Shown: one piece after another, positions 16,222 to 25,087 of the stretch
Layout: each line of letters starts with the position of its first letter
How positions within the stretch are numbered: the stretch's first letter is position 1
Assembly (NCBI GenBank): GCA_050949165.1
Contig: JBMNFF010000012.1
Location: forward strand, 1 to 64,000
Direction of reading: 5' to 3'
DNA length: 64,000 bases
Source: DAIOXA01 sp050949165
GTDB taxonomy: Bacteria; Bacillota; Proteinivoracia; UBA4975
Program-made: the position numbers and the translations under genes
Notes under the pieces: model-generated
Databases searched by the model: none
Told to the model about the DNA's origin: nothing
The model's input: only the letters and a program-made list of their open reading frames with translations

Positions 16222-17175
16222 ATGCTGCGCAACTACTTATGCATCTCTCCTGAGGTTGCTGACGCTGTGGAGAAAGGTAAACCTGTTGTCGCATTGGAAT
16301 CCACCATCATTTCCCATGGTATGCCATATCCAAAGAATGTGGCCACAGCCATTGAGGTTGAGAATATCATCAGAGACAATGGGGCAGTTCCTGCCACCAT
16401 TGCCATCCTGCAAGGGAGAATAAAAGTAGGATTAACCAGAGAAGAGATTGAGTACTTAGGACAGAGTAAAGAAACTGTCAAGGCCAGCAGAAGAGATATC
16501 CCATTTATCGTGACAAAGAAATTAGATGGTGCGACAACTGTTGCCGCAACCATGCTAGTAGCCAGTATGGCAGGAATTAAGGTTTTTGCCACAGGCGGAA
16601 TCGGAGGGGTCCACAGGGGAGCTCAGCAGACCTTCGATATATCTGCAGACCTTCAGGAACTGGCCCAAACTAATGTAGCTGTTGTATGCGCTGGGGCCAA
16701 ATCCATCCTGGACTTAGGCTTGACTCTGGAATACCTGGAAACCCAAGGAGTACCGGTGGTTGGGTTTGGCACAGATGAGCTGCCGGCATTCTATACAAGA
16801 ACCAGCGGCTTTGGTGTGGATTATCGGGTGGACAGCGCCGAAGAACTTGCACAGGCAATTAAGGCGAAATGGGATTTAGGGATAAAGGGAGGACTGGTTG
16901 TCGCCAACCCTATACCTGAGCAGTACCAAATGGACCATAGGATTATCACAAAGGTCATAGGTGAGGCACTGAGGGAAGCCAAAGAAAAAGGAATCAAGGG
17001 TAAAGAGTGCACTCCATTTCTGTTAGCGAAGGTCAAAGAAATCACCAAAGGCGATAGTCTTGAGGCCAATATTCAGCTAGTATATAACAATGCAAGGGTT
17101 GGAGCACAATTAGCTGCCGAGTTGGCAAAGCTAGAGGACAAGAGCCGATTCGGCGCTTGCGATCGCCATTCCTGA
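16222..17175 (+). CDS. psuG: pseudouridine-5'-phosphate glycosidase
   Basis: A 317-residue enzyme that splits pseudouridine-5'-phosphate into uracil and ribose-5-phosphate, completing pseudouridine salvage with psuK 15 bases upstream. Conserved blocks include VVALESTIISHGMPYP near the N-terminus, ATGGIGGVHRGAQQTFDISADL around residues 124-144, and TPFLLAKVKEITKGDSLEAN near the end. ATG after AAGGAGG. Full length for the family. Confidence 0.95.
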   Translation: MLRNYLCISPEVADAVEKGKPVVALESTIISHGMPYPKNVATAIEVENIIRDNGAVPATIAILQGRIKVGLTREEIEYLGQSKETVKASRRDIPFIVTKKLDGATTVAATMLVASMAGIKVFATGGIGGVHRGAQQTFDISADLQELAQTNVAVVCAGAKSILDLGLTLEYLETQGVPVVGFGTDELPAFYTRTSGFGVDYRVDSAEELAQAIKAKWDLGIKGGLVVANPIPEQYQMDHRIITKVIGEALREAKEKGIKGKECTPFLLAKVKEITKGDSLEANIQLVYNNARVGAQLAAELAKLEDKSRFGACDRHS

Positions 17176-17293
17176 CAAAAAGCTGGGAAAGGCAACCCCA
17201 CATTGCCTGTCTGCACAGAGTCAAAGTCAAGAAGGCATCGCATTGCAGAGTGGCAAAGCAGCCTGAGTTGACGCAACTGATAGCCAATAGCGA

Positions 17294-17311
17294 GGGGGCC
17301 AAAAGGCCCCC
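17294..17311. terminator. GC-rich hairpin between convergent genes
   Basis: GGGGGCC-AAAA-GGCCCCC lies between the ends of psuG and the reverse-strand surface protein. No T-run follows, but its position suggests a bidirectional stop. Confidence 0.5.
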
Positions 17312-17331
17312 TGCTGTGGATGAGTATCCAC

Positions 17332-19809
17332 TTATCTGAGGTTTGCCGTCAGCCAATAGAGAATGTCATCGCTGACAGCGCTGGCGCCTCCGAATATATC
17401 TGCGGCATGAAGATTCTTGGCTATTAGAAAATCCTGTACCGCCTGGTTGGGTGCAGACTGGTTGCCCCGGACCAATAGCACTCCAGAATTGAATTTGGCC
17501 GCAAGCACCCCGCCGGCAACGGCGTCGGGGAAGTCCACCCCGGTGGCTATACAGGCATGCTGACAAGGACTGGGCCAGAATTCTTGGGCCAGGGCAATGG
17601 CAGTCCCATACCGGTCGCTGCCAGAAATTCTTCGGGCGCCGGGAAGCTTATTTAAGACAGCGTCGCTAATCACCGAAGTGCCGCCGATGACATAGCATTG
17701 GGAAATTCCCATATTGCTAATCGCCCGACTGGTGGCGTTGGGAATTGCGTCGGTTGTCGTCAGCAGAATGGGCCAGCCCTCACTGGCGGCGTAAGCACTG
17801 GCGGAAAGGGCATCGGCAAAATTGGTGCCCACAGCGATGAAGACGGTGTCAAAGAAGTGCATGCCACCCATTTCTTCGGCGATTAAGGCGGCGGTATCAT
17901 AGCGGCTGCTACCGGCAATTCGCTCCACCGTCAGATTCATACCCCTTAACTCCGTAGCCACCGCGTCGGACACTGCCCCGGTGCCGCCCAGGATGATGAC
18001 CTTGCTGGGATTAAGGCGGATAATTTCCGCCCGGGTTGAAGCCGTCAGGGAGCTGGTTCGAGTGAGGAGGATGGGCGCATCCAGCCGATAAGCCAAGGGT
18101 ACCCCTGCCAGGGCGTCGGCATAGTTGTCGCCCCGGGCGAGGACCACGGTGTCGGAGCCGCTGTGCCAGCCTTCTTTGCTGATTTCGATGGCTGTGGCGT
18201 AGCGGTCTACACCGGCAATGCGCCTGACATTAGAGGAAGCAAAATTCGCCACCAGGGACCGGGAAGACTGGGCGGTGAAGGAATACACCGGGTCGGTGCT
18301 GACTACTGCGCCGCCCTCGCTCCAGTTGAGAAAGTCGAAGCCAGGATTGGCAGTGGCAGTGAGGGTAACTGTGTCCCCCTGGTTATAGGGTCCCGCTCCA
18401 GCAACAGATCCACCTTGGGACGGGTTGACTTCTATGGAAATCACAGGTTGGCGGGTATAGTTTCCCGCCACCGCCTTTGCTTCTCCTGGCTCTACGTAGA
18501 CGGATACTTCGGGGGTGAGGATGTTCCAGTCCAGAACAGCTTTGAAAGTTACGGTGTTATAACCTGGCGCCACGGCATGGACAGTGTTATTGTCCAGCCA
18601 GGTCTTGCCCCCATCGACACTCCATCTTGCTCCGGACAGCACAACCAGAGGCGGTTTAATCGTGGCCTGGATTGTTGCCCAGAGGCCATTTAATAGCGGG
18701 TATTGGTTTTCGACATCAAATTTCCAGTAGGTATCGGACCATCCCTGATAGATGGCCGGGGAAGGGCTGAAATACATTTGGCTTGTGGTCCTGGAAAAGC
18801 CCTTGCCTGTATCGGACTGGCCCGAGGTCTCCGAGTTATAGTAGCAGCTCTTAATCTGGCCGGACCCAATTTTGCCGGCAAAACCGCCGGTATCGGCATC
18901 TCCGCTTACCGGGCCCACCGAGTAACAGTGAATAACATCGTCAGGGGAGCCAATATAACCCGCCAGCCCCCCGACATATTTAGTCCCGGTTGCTGCGCCC
19001 ATGGCAAAGCACTCGCTAATTGCACCGCTGGCGCTGCCGACCAAGCCCCCTATATTCTCACGGCCAAAGACATCGCCGCGGGCAAAGCAACTGGTAACCT
19101 GGGTATCAGCGCTCGTGTTGCCAGTCAGGCCGCCGGCGTAATTAGCTTCAGCCCGGACCTCCCCCAAAGCAAAGGAGCTTTCAATCTCTGCCTCTCCTAC
19201 ACTCTTGCCGAGAGTCCCCACCAATCCACCGACATAATTAATTCCGGAAACCTCGACATCAGCGGAGCAGAGTTTCATCAGGCCAGTGTGTCTGCCCACC
19301 AGCCCGCCGGCCACATTCCCGGTGCAGGTAACGGACCCGTCCCGGACGTGACAATTCTCGACGATACCATTGTTATCGGCGGCCAGGGCGCCCGCAAAAG
19401 ATGGGCTGTGGACATTGACATTTTCCAGCCAAAGGTTTTTCACACTGCCGCCAGAGCCGATGGTGTCGAACAATCCCCCAGAGCTGGCATTGGTGGTCAG
19501 GTTGAAAATCGTGTAACCACCGCCGTCATATTTGCCCTTAAAGGGTGAGGTCACTGGCCCGATGGGCTCCCAAAGGCTTATCCCTGTCAGCTCATCCAGG
19601 TTAATATCCGCTGTCTGGAGGAAATAGGCGCTTGGGTAGTCCCTGACATTCCATAAGTGATTGGCGTTGGCGATGAGGTATGGATCCCCCATGGTTCCAC
19701 TCCCTCCAGCGAAAGCGGCGGCGGAAGCATGTGGCGCCACCACCAGCATCCCCGGCAGCAACAGGATGATAAAGCTAAGCACTAGAGTCATTCTGAGCTT
19801 TTGATTCAT
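17332..19809 (-). CDS. secreted CWB2/GLUG-repeat surface protein
   Basis: An 825-residue exported protein. Signal peptide ~1-30 (ends PHASAAA). Residues ~35-370 are a beta-helix-like region with repeated GLUG motifs (GGLVG at several points, with GGLTG and GGLAG variants). A bacterial-repeat (InlB B-type) module covers ~455-530 (FDFLNWSEGG, LVANF). Three cell-wall-binding-2 repeats at ~535-825 (each opening RI.G..RY.TA) anchor the protein to wall polymers. An adhesin or S-layer-associated role is likely. The ATG at 19809 is chosen over an in-frame start at 19836 because GAGGGAGGG precedes it. Standalone gene. Confidence 0.88.
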   Translation of the reverse strand: MNQKLRMTLVLSFIILLLPGMLVVAPHASAAAFAGGSGTMGDPYLIANANHLWNVRDYPSAYFLQTADINLDELTGISLWEPIGPVTSPFKGKYDGGGYTIFNLTTNASSGGLFDTIGSGGSVKNLWLENVNVHSPSFAGALAADNNGIVENCHVRDGSVTCTGNVAGGLVGRHTGLMKLCSADVEVSGINYVGGLVGTLGKSVGEAEIESSFALGEVRAEANYAGGLTGNTSADTQVTSCFARGDVFGRENIGGLVGSASGAISECFAMGAATGTKYVGGLAGYIGSPDDVIHCYSVGPVSGDADTGGFAGKIGSGQIKSCYYNSETSGQSDTGKGFSRTTSQMYFSPSPAIYQGWSDTYWKFDVENQYPLLNGLWATIQATIKPPLVVLSGARWSVDGGKTWLDNNTVHAVAPGYNTVTFKAVLDWNILTPEVSVYVEPGEAKAVAGNYTRQPVISIEVNPSQGGSVAGAGPYNQGDTVTLTATANPGFDFLNWSEGGAVVSTDPVYSFTAQSSRSLVANFASSNVRRIAGVDRYATAIEISKEGWHSGSDTVVLARGDNYADALAGVPLAYRLDAPILLTRTSSLTASTRAEIIRLNPSKVIILGGTGAVSDAVATELRGMNLTVERIAGSSRYDTAALIAEEMGGMHFFDTVFIAVGTNFADALSASAYAASEGWPILLTTTDAIPNATSRAISNMGISQCYVIGGTSVISDAVLNKLPGARRISGSDRYGTAIALAQEFWPSPCQHACIATGVDFPDAVAGGVLAAKFNSGVLLVRGNQSAPNQAVQDFLIAKNLHAADIFGGASAVSDDILYWLTANLR

Positions 19810-19985
19810 AATGATCCCTCCCTCATATAATTTCAAAATAGAGGGTGGACCGGCTGCGGTCTACATAAATATTGCTATTATTGGCTGCTGCCGCTGAAAT
19901 AGCAATAAGTTAAAAACAATTATGGAAAAGAGTTGGGAAGATACTTGCCAAACCCCTAGAAGGGAAGGAAAAGACAGGATTGGGG

Positions 19986-20681
19986 ATGAAGGTAATGAAA
20001 ATCCAAATCATCTATGAAGATAACCACTTGCTGGTGGTCAATAAACCCCCGAATATCTTATCCCAGGCCGACAGAACCGGGGATGCAGATATGCTTTCCC
20101 TGCTCAAGCAGGACTTGAAGCTGCGATATGCCAAGCCCGGCAATGTCTACCTGGGCTTGGTGCATCGCCTGGATCGGCCGGTGGGCGGCGTCATGGTCTT
20201 TGCCAAGACATCCAAGGCCGCATCGCGACTGGCCGACCAGGTCCGGAGCCGCGAGTTCAAGAAGATATACCTTGCCGTCGTCCACGGCAAGCCTAAACCG
20301 GCCCAACGCTTGCGCCACTTTTTGCTGAAGGATCCTCGCACCAATATCGTCGCGGTGGTCGATGAGAATAGGGCCGGGGCCAAGGAAGCGGTGCTGGATT
20401 ATGAGGTGCTGGAAAGCAGCCGGGGTTTGAGCTTGCTCAAGATAAGTTTGCTGACGGGGCGTCCCCACCAGATTCGGGTACAACTGGCCGCAAGCAAGCA
20501 TCCCCTGTACGGCGATCAGCGGTATGGCGCCGGGTTCAATCAGCCGGGCCGGCAAATCGCCCTCTTCAGTCACCAGATAACCTGCCTGCACCCCACCCGG
20601 AAGGAACCCATGACTTACACCGCATTTCCGGAAATGGTTCACCCCTGGAGCCTTTTCCTCTTCCCCAGAGCTTTGGCCTGA
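19986..20681 (+). CDS. RluA-family pseudouridine synthase
   Basis: A 231-residue pseudouridine synthase converting specific uridines in RNA. The catalytic Asp lies in VHRLDRPVGGVMVFAK; the conserved Tyr is in KKIYLAVVHG; GRPHQIRVQLA is the family's C-terminal motif. There is no N-terminal S4 domain, so it resembles RluA/RluC-like short forms. Which RNA position it modifies cannot be told. Alternative in-frame starts at 19980 (TTG) and 19995 are possible. Its proximity to psuKG may be coincidental, as the genes are not in one operon. Confidence 0.9.
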   Translation: MKVMKIQIIYEDNHLLVVNKPPNILSQADRTGDADMLSLLKQDLKLRYAKPGNVYLGLVHRLDRPVGGVMVFAKTSKAASRLADQVRSREFKKIYLAVVHGKPKPAQRLRHFLLKDPRTNIVAVVDENRAGAKEAVLDYEVLESSRGLSLLKISLLTGRPHQIRVQLAASKHPLYGDQRYGAGFNQPGRQIALFSHQITCLHPTRKEPMTYTAFPEMVHPWSLFLFPRALA

Positions 20682-20762
20682 AAGGTTTTGTGGGGAAGGC
20701 TTTTTTCCTTTTATGGCGAATTCCCAAGGTAGCCAAAGAATTCATGTAAGAGGAGGCGGAAA

Positions 20763-21344
20763 ATGCAGTACCGAAACGCGCGGATTGAGGACATCCCCGG
20801 CGTTGCCAAGCTGCAAAGCAGGTACCATGTATCCACCATCAGCCCTGAAGACAGACCCGATGGCTTTGTGACCACATTGTTTACTGAAGACCAGTTCCGG
20901 GATTTGATCGAAGCGGAAAATGGCCTGGCCATTGCCTGCGCCGGGGATGAGGTAATCGCCTATGCCATGGCGGCGTCCTGGCAATACTGGGCGGCATGGC
21001 CCCTCTTTCAGCACATGATTGAGGATCTGCCCAATACCGTATACCTGGGACAGCTGCTGTCCACCGAGAATACTTATCAATATGGGCCGATTTGCATTGC
21101 CCGGGAATACCGGGGGACGGAGGTCCTCCCCAACCTCTTTGAGTTCTCTCGCCGGCAGATGGCAAAGAGGTTTCCCATCCTCATTACCTTTATCAATGTG
21201 AAAAACCCCAGATCCTATAAAGCTCATACCGAAAAACTCGGTCTGGAAGTTATCAAGACCTTTGAGTTTAACGCCAACCAATATTATGAACTAGGATATG
21301 ATATGGCCTTGCCAACGCCCAATCACACACTGCCTCTGGAATAG
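20763..21344 (+). CDS. GNAT family acetyltransferase
   Basis: A 193-residue protein with N-terminal YRNARIEDIPGVAKLQ and central IACAGDEVIAYAMAA typical of GNATs. The acetyl-CoA loop is degenerate (REYRGTEVLPNLFEFS), so activity is less certain than for the other GNATs here. Ends with YYELGYDMALP. AAGAGGAGG precedes the ATG. Substrate unknown. Confidence 0.8.
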   Translation: MQYRNARIEDIPGVAKLQSRYHVSTISPEDRPDGFVTTLFTEDQFRDLIEAENGLAIACAGDEVIAYAMAASWQYWAAWPLFQHMIEDLPNTVYLGQLLSTENTYQYGPICIAREYRGTEVLPNLFEFSRRQMAKRFPILITFINVKNPRSYKAHTEKLGLEVIKTFEFNANQYYELGYDMALPTPNHTLPLE

Positions 21345-21423
21345 GAAAGGCTTATATCAGTGCAGTTTCCTTGACAAGCCAGATTCTTGTTTATAGTATC
21401 AAAAGTACAATTAAAATACTTGG

Positions 21424-21579
21424 CTCCGAGTCTGTTTTTCTAAGGGAAACTATGAAAAGCAGACCGCTGGGTATCGCTGGAAACGGCGGTGCCTCCCGTG
21501 TTTGGAAAGGAGTTCTCGGGTGGGTTCTTTGGCGTGCCCTTATTTGTGCAGACTCTTTTCCAAGGGTCTATTTTTATTT
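21424..21579 (+). ncRNA. candidate molybdenum-cofactor (Moco) riboswitch with terminator
   Basis: A leader RNA with riboswitch logic. Stem P1 pairs TCCGAG (21425-21430) with CTCGGG (21515-21520). Inside it are GTCTG/CAGAC, a GAAA-capped hairpin (CGCTG-GAAA-CGGCG, 21475-21488) and GTGCCTCCC followed by TTGGAAAGGAG, which resemble the Moco RNA motif as I recall it. The terminator is 21550-21557/21562-21569 followed by ATTTTTATTT. GGAAAGGAGT (21504-21513) can instead pair with ACTCTTTTCC (21552-21561) as antiterminator. If the ligand stabilises the aptamer, GGAG is held by CTCC and the terminator forms: an OFF switch. Pairings are seen; ligand identity is inferred from resemblance and downstream genes. 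Confidence 0.65.
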
Positions 21580-21653
21580 GCTTCGCCGGGAGGGATGGGA
21601 AGCCGACCTACGTGGGGAAACAAAATCAGACCTTAAATTTTAGGGGGAGAAAA

Positions 21654-22787
21654 ATGATGTTTGTCAAGAAGAAACTGATCCTGTTGTTGGCTCTCTTTAC
21701 AGCTATTCTCTTTGTTTTGACGGGCTGCGGCCCCAAGGATAATGGAGATGTCCATGGCGGCGAGTATACCGGCGAAGACGATTTTGTCGTCATCGAGTGT
21801 CCCGAAAAAGGGGAAGTTGAGATTTCTGTTGCCGAACTGATGACCTTGAAGGCCATCGAGCAGGAGATCCAGAAGCTGGGCGATAATGGCGAAGTGGAGG
21901 ATCAGTATCCCATTAAGGGAGTGCTGCTGGAAGATGTGCTGGCCCATTTGGAGATCAGCGCCGATAACCTGGATTCCCTCCGCTTTACTGCCGGCGACGG
22001 ATATTCTGTAGAAGTGCCCAAGGATATCCTCACCAGCGCCAAGGTAATCCTGGCCTATGAAATAGACGGCGAGCCTTTATTTGAAGGGACCCGGCCGATC
22101 CGGATGTTCATCCCCGGTCAAGAGGCAATGTACTGGGTCAAGAACACCGTAAAAATCAGCCTGAGCAGGGGGGCATCAGACACCCCGGGCCCCGGCGGCG
22201 ATCAGGCCGGACCCCTGAAGAAGATTGTCTTCTTTGAAACCCTGCAATCTCTGGTGGAGGTTGTGGACTATGCCGGTGAAGCCGGCGCCAAGGCAGTGAA
22301 AAACTCCCAGATTCTTGCCGACGTCCAGACCTCCAGCCTGGTGCGCCTGCTGGCCAGCGATGGGTTTGAAAAGAACGAAGAACTGGATACTTTCCTGGCA
22401 AACTATATCGTTGTCCAGGGAGAAAACGCCCCGGCTTTCCGGGGACCCGACCTGCCCCGGGGCATGCATGTCAAAAACCTGGTGTTCCTGAGCACCGGCG
22501 ATACCGGCTTCCTCTTTGTAGAAAAGGGAAAGGAATACTTTGAGACGGCGAGCGTCGGCGAGGACAACGGCATCAAGCTCAAAGATTTGGTGGACAAGCT
22601 GGGCCTGGAAAAGGCCGATGCCTATATCCTGGAGTCAGAGGACGGCTACTCTGTCGAAGTCAGCTTTGCAGACCTGGAAAAGGGTATCGTTTTCCTTCGG
22701 GATGACGGAATCTTGTCCTCGGCCTTCCAGGACCTTCCCAAGAACACAAAAGTAAAGTACTTGCTCTCCATCAGCGTTGTCCAGTAG
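21654..22787 (+). CDS. lipoprotein with two molybdopterin-oxidoreductase-like domains
   Basis: A 377-residue lipoprotein with signal peptide ~1-24 and lipobox LTGC. Residues ~50-170 resemble the sulfite-oxidase/YedY-type molybdopterin-binding fold (GDGYSVEVPKDIL, then RPIRMFIPGQEAMYWVKNTVKISL). Residues ~200-377 are a second, weaker copy (EDGYSVEVSFADLEKG). The Cys that ligates Mo in true enzymes is not evident, so a binding rather than catalytic role is plausible. ATG after AGGGGGAG. It is the first gene behind the candidate Moco riboswitch; the next lipoprotein follows 36 bases later. Confidence 0.75.
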   Translation: MMFVKKKLILLLALFTAILFVLTGCGPKDNGDVHGGEYTGEDDFVVIECPEKGEVEISVAELMTLKAIEQEIQKLGDNGEVEDQYPIKGVLLEDVLAHLEISADNLDSLRFTAGDGYSVEVPKDILTSAKVILAYEIDGEPLFEGTRPIRMFIPGQEAMYWVKNTVKISLSRGASDTPGPGGDQAGPLKKIVFFETLQSLVEVVDYAGEAGAKAVKNSQILADVQTSSLVRLLASDGFEKNEELDTFLANYIVVQGENAPAFRGPDLPRGMHVKNLVFLSTGDTGFLFVEKGKEYFETASVGEDNGIKLKDLVDKLGLEKADAYILESEDGYSVEVSFADLEKGIVFLRDDGILSSAFQDLPKNTKVKYLLSISVVQ

Positions 22788-22823
22788 AGCAAAGCCTGTC
22801 AAAAGGGGCCCAGGTGATTTCTT

Positions 22824-24308
22824 ATGTATCTGAAGGGCAAGTCTAAGCTCTTGACGATTGGCCTGGCGGCGGTTATTCTGGGGAGCACGCTCCTGGGCTG
22901 CCAGGAGAAAGCGGTACCGCCCAAACTGCCCTTGTCCATTCTGGGGGATGTCGGGAATCCCCTGACCATCGCCAGCTTGGCAGAGGCGCCGGCAACCCGG
23001 ATGCTGGAGTACCGGGAAGAAACAATCCAAGTAATCCCCTTGGGACAACTGATTCAGGAGGCCGAACCCTGGGGCGATAAGTATGAAATCCTCTTTATCG
23101 CAGCCGATGGATTCAGCGCCGTGATTGGCAATGAGGATCTTGCGGAGTGCTACCTGGCTCAGAGTCGTGAAAACGGGTGGGAGGCCATCAACCTCCGGCA
23201 CCCCGTCAGCAGCAATATCAAGAGGATTGAGGAAATCGTAATAGTCTCCCGGGACCTGCCCGTGGACAATTGCTTCAGTATCATCGAGCCCGGCAGAAAC
23301 ATCGCCAGGCTATCAGCGGGCTACTTGTACAAAAACGGCTATTCAATAGTCTCCACTGTGCGGGGTACGGCTACCGTGGAGCACCAGGGGCAGGAGTTGA
23401 CGGCCACCACCTACTACCGGCAGAAAGTCATCGACATTGAGGATTATGTCAACCTTGCAGGCAGAGATTCTGTTCTCGTCATCGGTGAAAAGGGCGAAAC
23501 AGAAGTATTCCGCCAAGATGGTCGCTTTCTCCTGGCTGATAACGGCTTGGGCTATCTGGCCGGCGATGAGCTGGTCATTCCCCGGGCCAAGGGGATTGTC
23601 CTCAATCCCCCGGAGAGGCGGATTACCGATGTCTACAGCGATGCCCTGGCGGCCATGGAGGAAGGGATTCCCCTCCTGCTCATCCTGGTGGACGGCCTGG
23701 GATATCATCAATACCAGCATGCCAGCGCCCAGGGGTATACGCCTTTCCTGGATACATTGCCGGAACCCGAACTGGCCATGTCGGTCTATCCCTCCATCAC
23801 CGCGGCCAATTTGGCGGCTTCCCTTTCCGGCGCCCTGCCCCATGTCAACGGCGTCTTGGACAATCGCACCCGGCAGTTGGACGTACCGACATTCTTTGAG
23901 AGAAGCAGCAAAGAGGGGAAGGCGATGACGGCGGTATGGGGGCCGGTGGGGACCATCCAGTTGGAAATCGAACCGGTGCTCAATGTGGATCGCAACGGCG
24001 ACGGCAGCACCGATGATGAAAAGACCGATTACGCCCTGGGCGTCATTGCCGAGGATTACGACCTGCTCTTTGTCCATTACAAGGATGTGGACAGCGCCGG
24101 CCAGGATTTCGGCGACCTGCACCAACTGACCCTGGAGGAGATTCGAGAGACCGATGAATACATCCGCCAATTGGTGGAGAAATGGCGGGGCAGGGTCCTG
24201 ATCTATGCTGATCACGGCATGTACGCGACGGAAACCGGGGGCAGCCACGGGGCTCTGGCCAGCGAGAGCATGTTCACCCCCTATTGGCTGTTTGAGACGG
24301 GGGAATAA
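22824..24308 (+). CDS. lipoprotein: molybdopterin-like domain plus phosphodiesterase/pyrophosphatase domain
   Basis: A 494-residue lipoprotein (lipobox LLGC near residue 26). Residues ~35-140 resemble the same oxidoreductase-like fold as the preceding gene (LSILGDVGNPLTIASLAE, FIAADGFSAVIGN). Residues ~285-490 are an alkaline-phosphatase-superfamily type I phosphodiesterase: metal Asp in ILVDGLG, nucleophile region YPSITAANLAASLSG, then HYKDVDSAGQ, YADHGMY and GGSHG. NPP-type enzymes cleave phosphodiester and pyrophosphate bonds. Surface location, fused domains and Moco-type regulation together suggest processing of an extracellular cofactor such as a molybdopterin dinucleotide; this is inference. 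Confidence 0.8.
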   Translation: MYLKGKSKLLTIGLAAVILGSTLLGCQEKAVPPKLPLSILGDVGNPLTIASLAEAPATRMLEYREETIQVIPLGQLIQEAEPWGDKYEILFIAADGFSAVIGNEDLAECYLAQSRENGWEAINLRHPVSSNIKRIEEIVIVSRDLPVDNCFSIIEPGRNIARLSAGYLYKNGYSIVSTVRGTATVEHQGQELTATTYYRQKVIDIEDYVNLAGRDSVLVIGEKGETEVFRQDGRFLLADNGLGYLAGDELVIPRAKGIVLNPPERRITDVYSDALAAMEEGIPLLLILVDGLGYHQYQHASAQGYTPFLDTLPEPELAMSVYPSITAANLAASLSGALPHVNGVLDNRTRQLDVPTFFERSSKEGKAMTAVWGPVGTIQLEIEPVLNVDRNGDGSTDDEKTDYALGVIAEDYDLLFVHYKDVDSAGQDFGDLHQLTLEEIRETDEYIRQLVEKWRGRVLIYADHGMYATETGGSHGALASESMFTPYWLFETGE

Positions 24309-24326
24309 TCCTGGGTACTGTAGAGA

Positions 24327-24350
24327 AAAAGGCCGGTGTTCCGGCCTTTT
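24327..24350. terminator. bidirectional intrinsic terminator
   Basis: AAAAGGCCGG-TGTT-CCGGCCTTTT lies between the convergent lipoprotein operon and vWA gene, with A- and T-tracts serving both strands. Confidence 0.88.
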
Positions 24351-24356
24351 CTGTGC

Positions 24357-25008
24357 TCATTTCTTTTCCCTGCGCCGATAATCTTCATCAATCTCCTGCT
24401 TCCAATCTGCGGTGAGGGGGCGTCCCTCCCGGAGGTCGGTAATGGCCATAGACATTGCCCGGAAATTGAGCTCGGTCCCTTGGCCGTCGGCATGGTAATT
24501 GGCTGCCCTGTCGGGAGAAATCCCGAACCGGCCGGCGGTTTCCACGGCGTCGATATTGGCTCCCAGGAAAATGAACTCCCAGCCATGCTTTTTCTGCTGA
24601 TGTTCCACCAACCGGCGGACCATGTCATAGGTATATTCCCGGCTGGCATTCTCCATGCCGTCGGTGGTTACGACAACCATGACCTTGGCGGCGCGGAATT
24701 CCTCCCGGGTGTGCTTTATGGGCGGTCTTGATCTTCTGGATGGTCATGCCGATGGCATCCAGGAGGGCAGTGGAACCGCGGACGAAGTAATTCTCTTCGG
24801 TAAGGGGCTTAACTGCCTGCAGGTCGATGCGGTGGTGGAGCACTTCGTACATGTGGTCAAAGAGGACGGTGGTCACCACCGTCTCCCCCGGGAGGGCCTG
24901 CTGCTTTTTGAGCATGGAATTGAAACCGCCGATGGTGTCTTCTTCCAGCCCTGCCATGGAGCCGCTCCTGTCCAGGATAAAAACCAGTTCAGTAAGGTCC
25001 TTTTTCAT
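24357..25008 (-). pseudogene. vWA domain protein, split by a one-base frameshift
   Basis: Two overlapping reverse frames join into one ~216-residue von Willebrand factor A protein. The first frame has the MIDAS motif DRSGSMAG and continues to IQKIKTAHK. The second continues with TREEFRAAKVMVVVTTDGMENAS. One extra base near 24713-24722 breaks the frame. Cytosolic vWA proteins of this size (TerY-like) act in stress or metal-dependent assembly; the role here is unknown. ATG 25008 follows AAGGAGG. It may be intact in the organism, because several other genes here have similar one-base breaks. Confidence 0.8.
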
Positions 25009-25087
25009 GGCGTCATCCTCCTTATTGTGGTGAATAGAGGATAACACCGGCAGGCCCCGGGCCGGTCGCTTCTAAAGCGACAAATTT

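Noticed and set aside
18703..19548. 281-codon forward frame
   Set aside because: Antisense to the GLUG-repeat region of the surface protein; its repetition mirrors those repeats.
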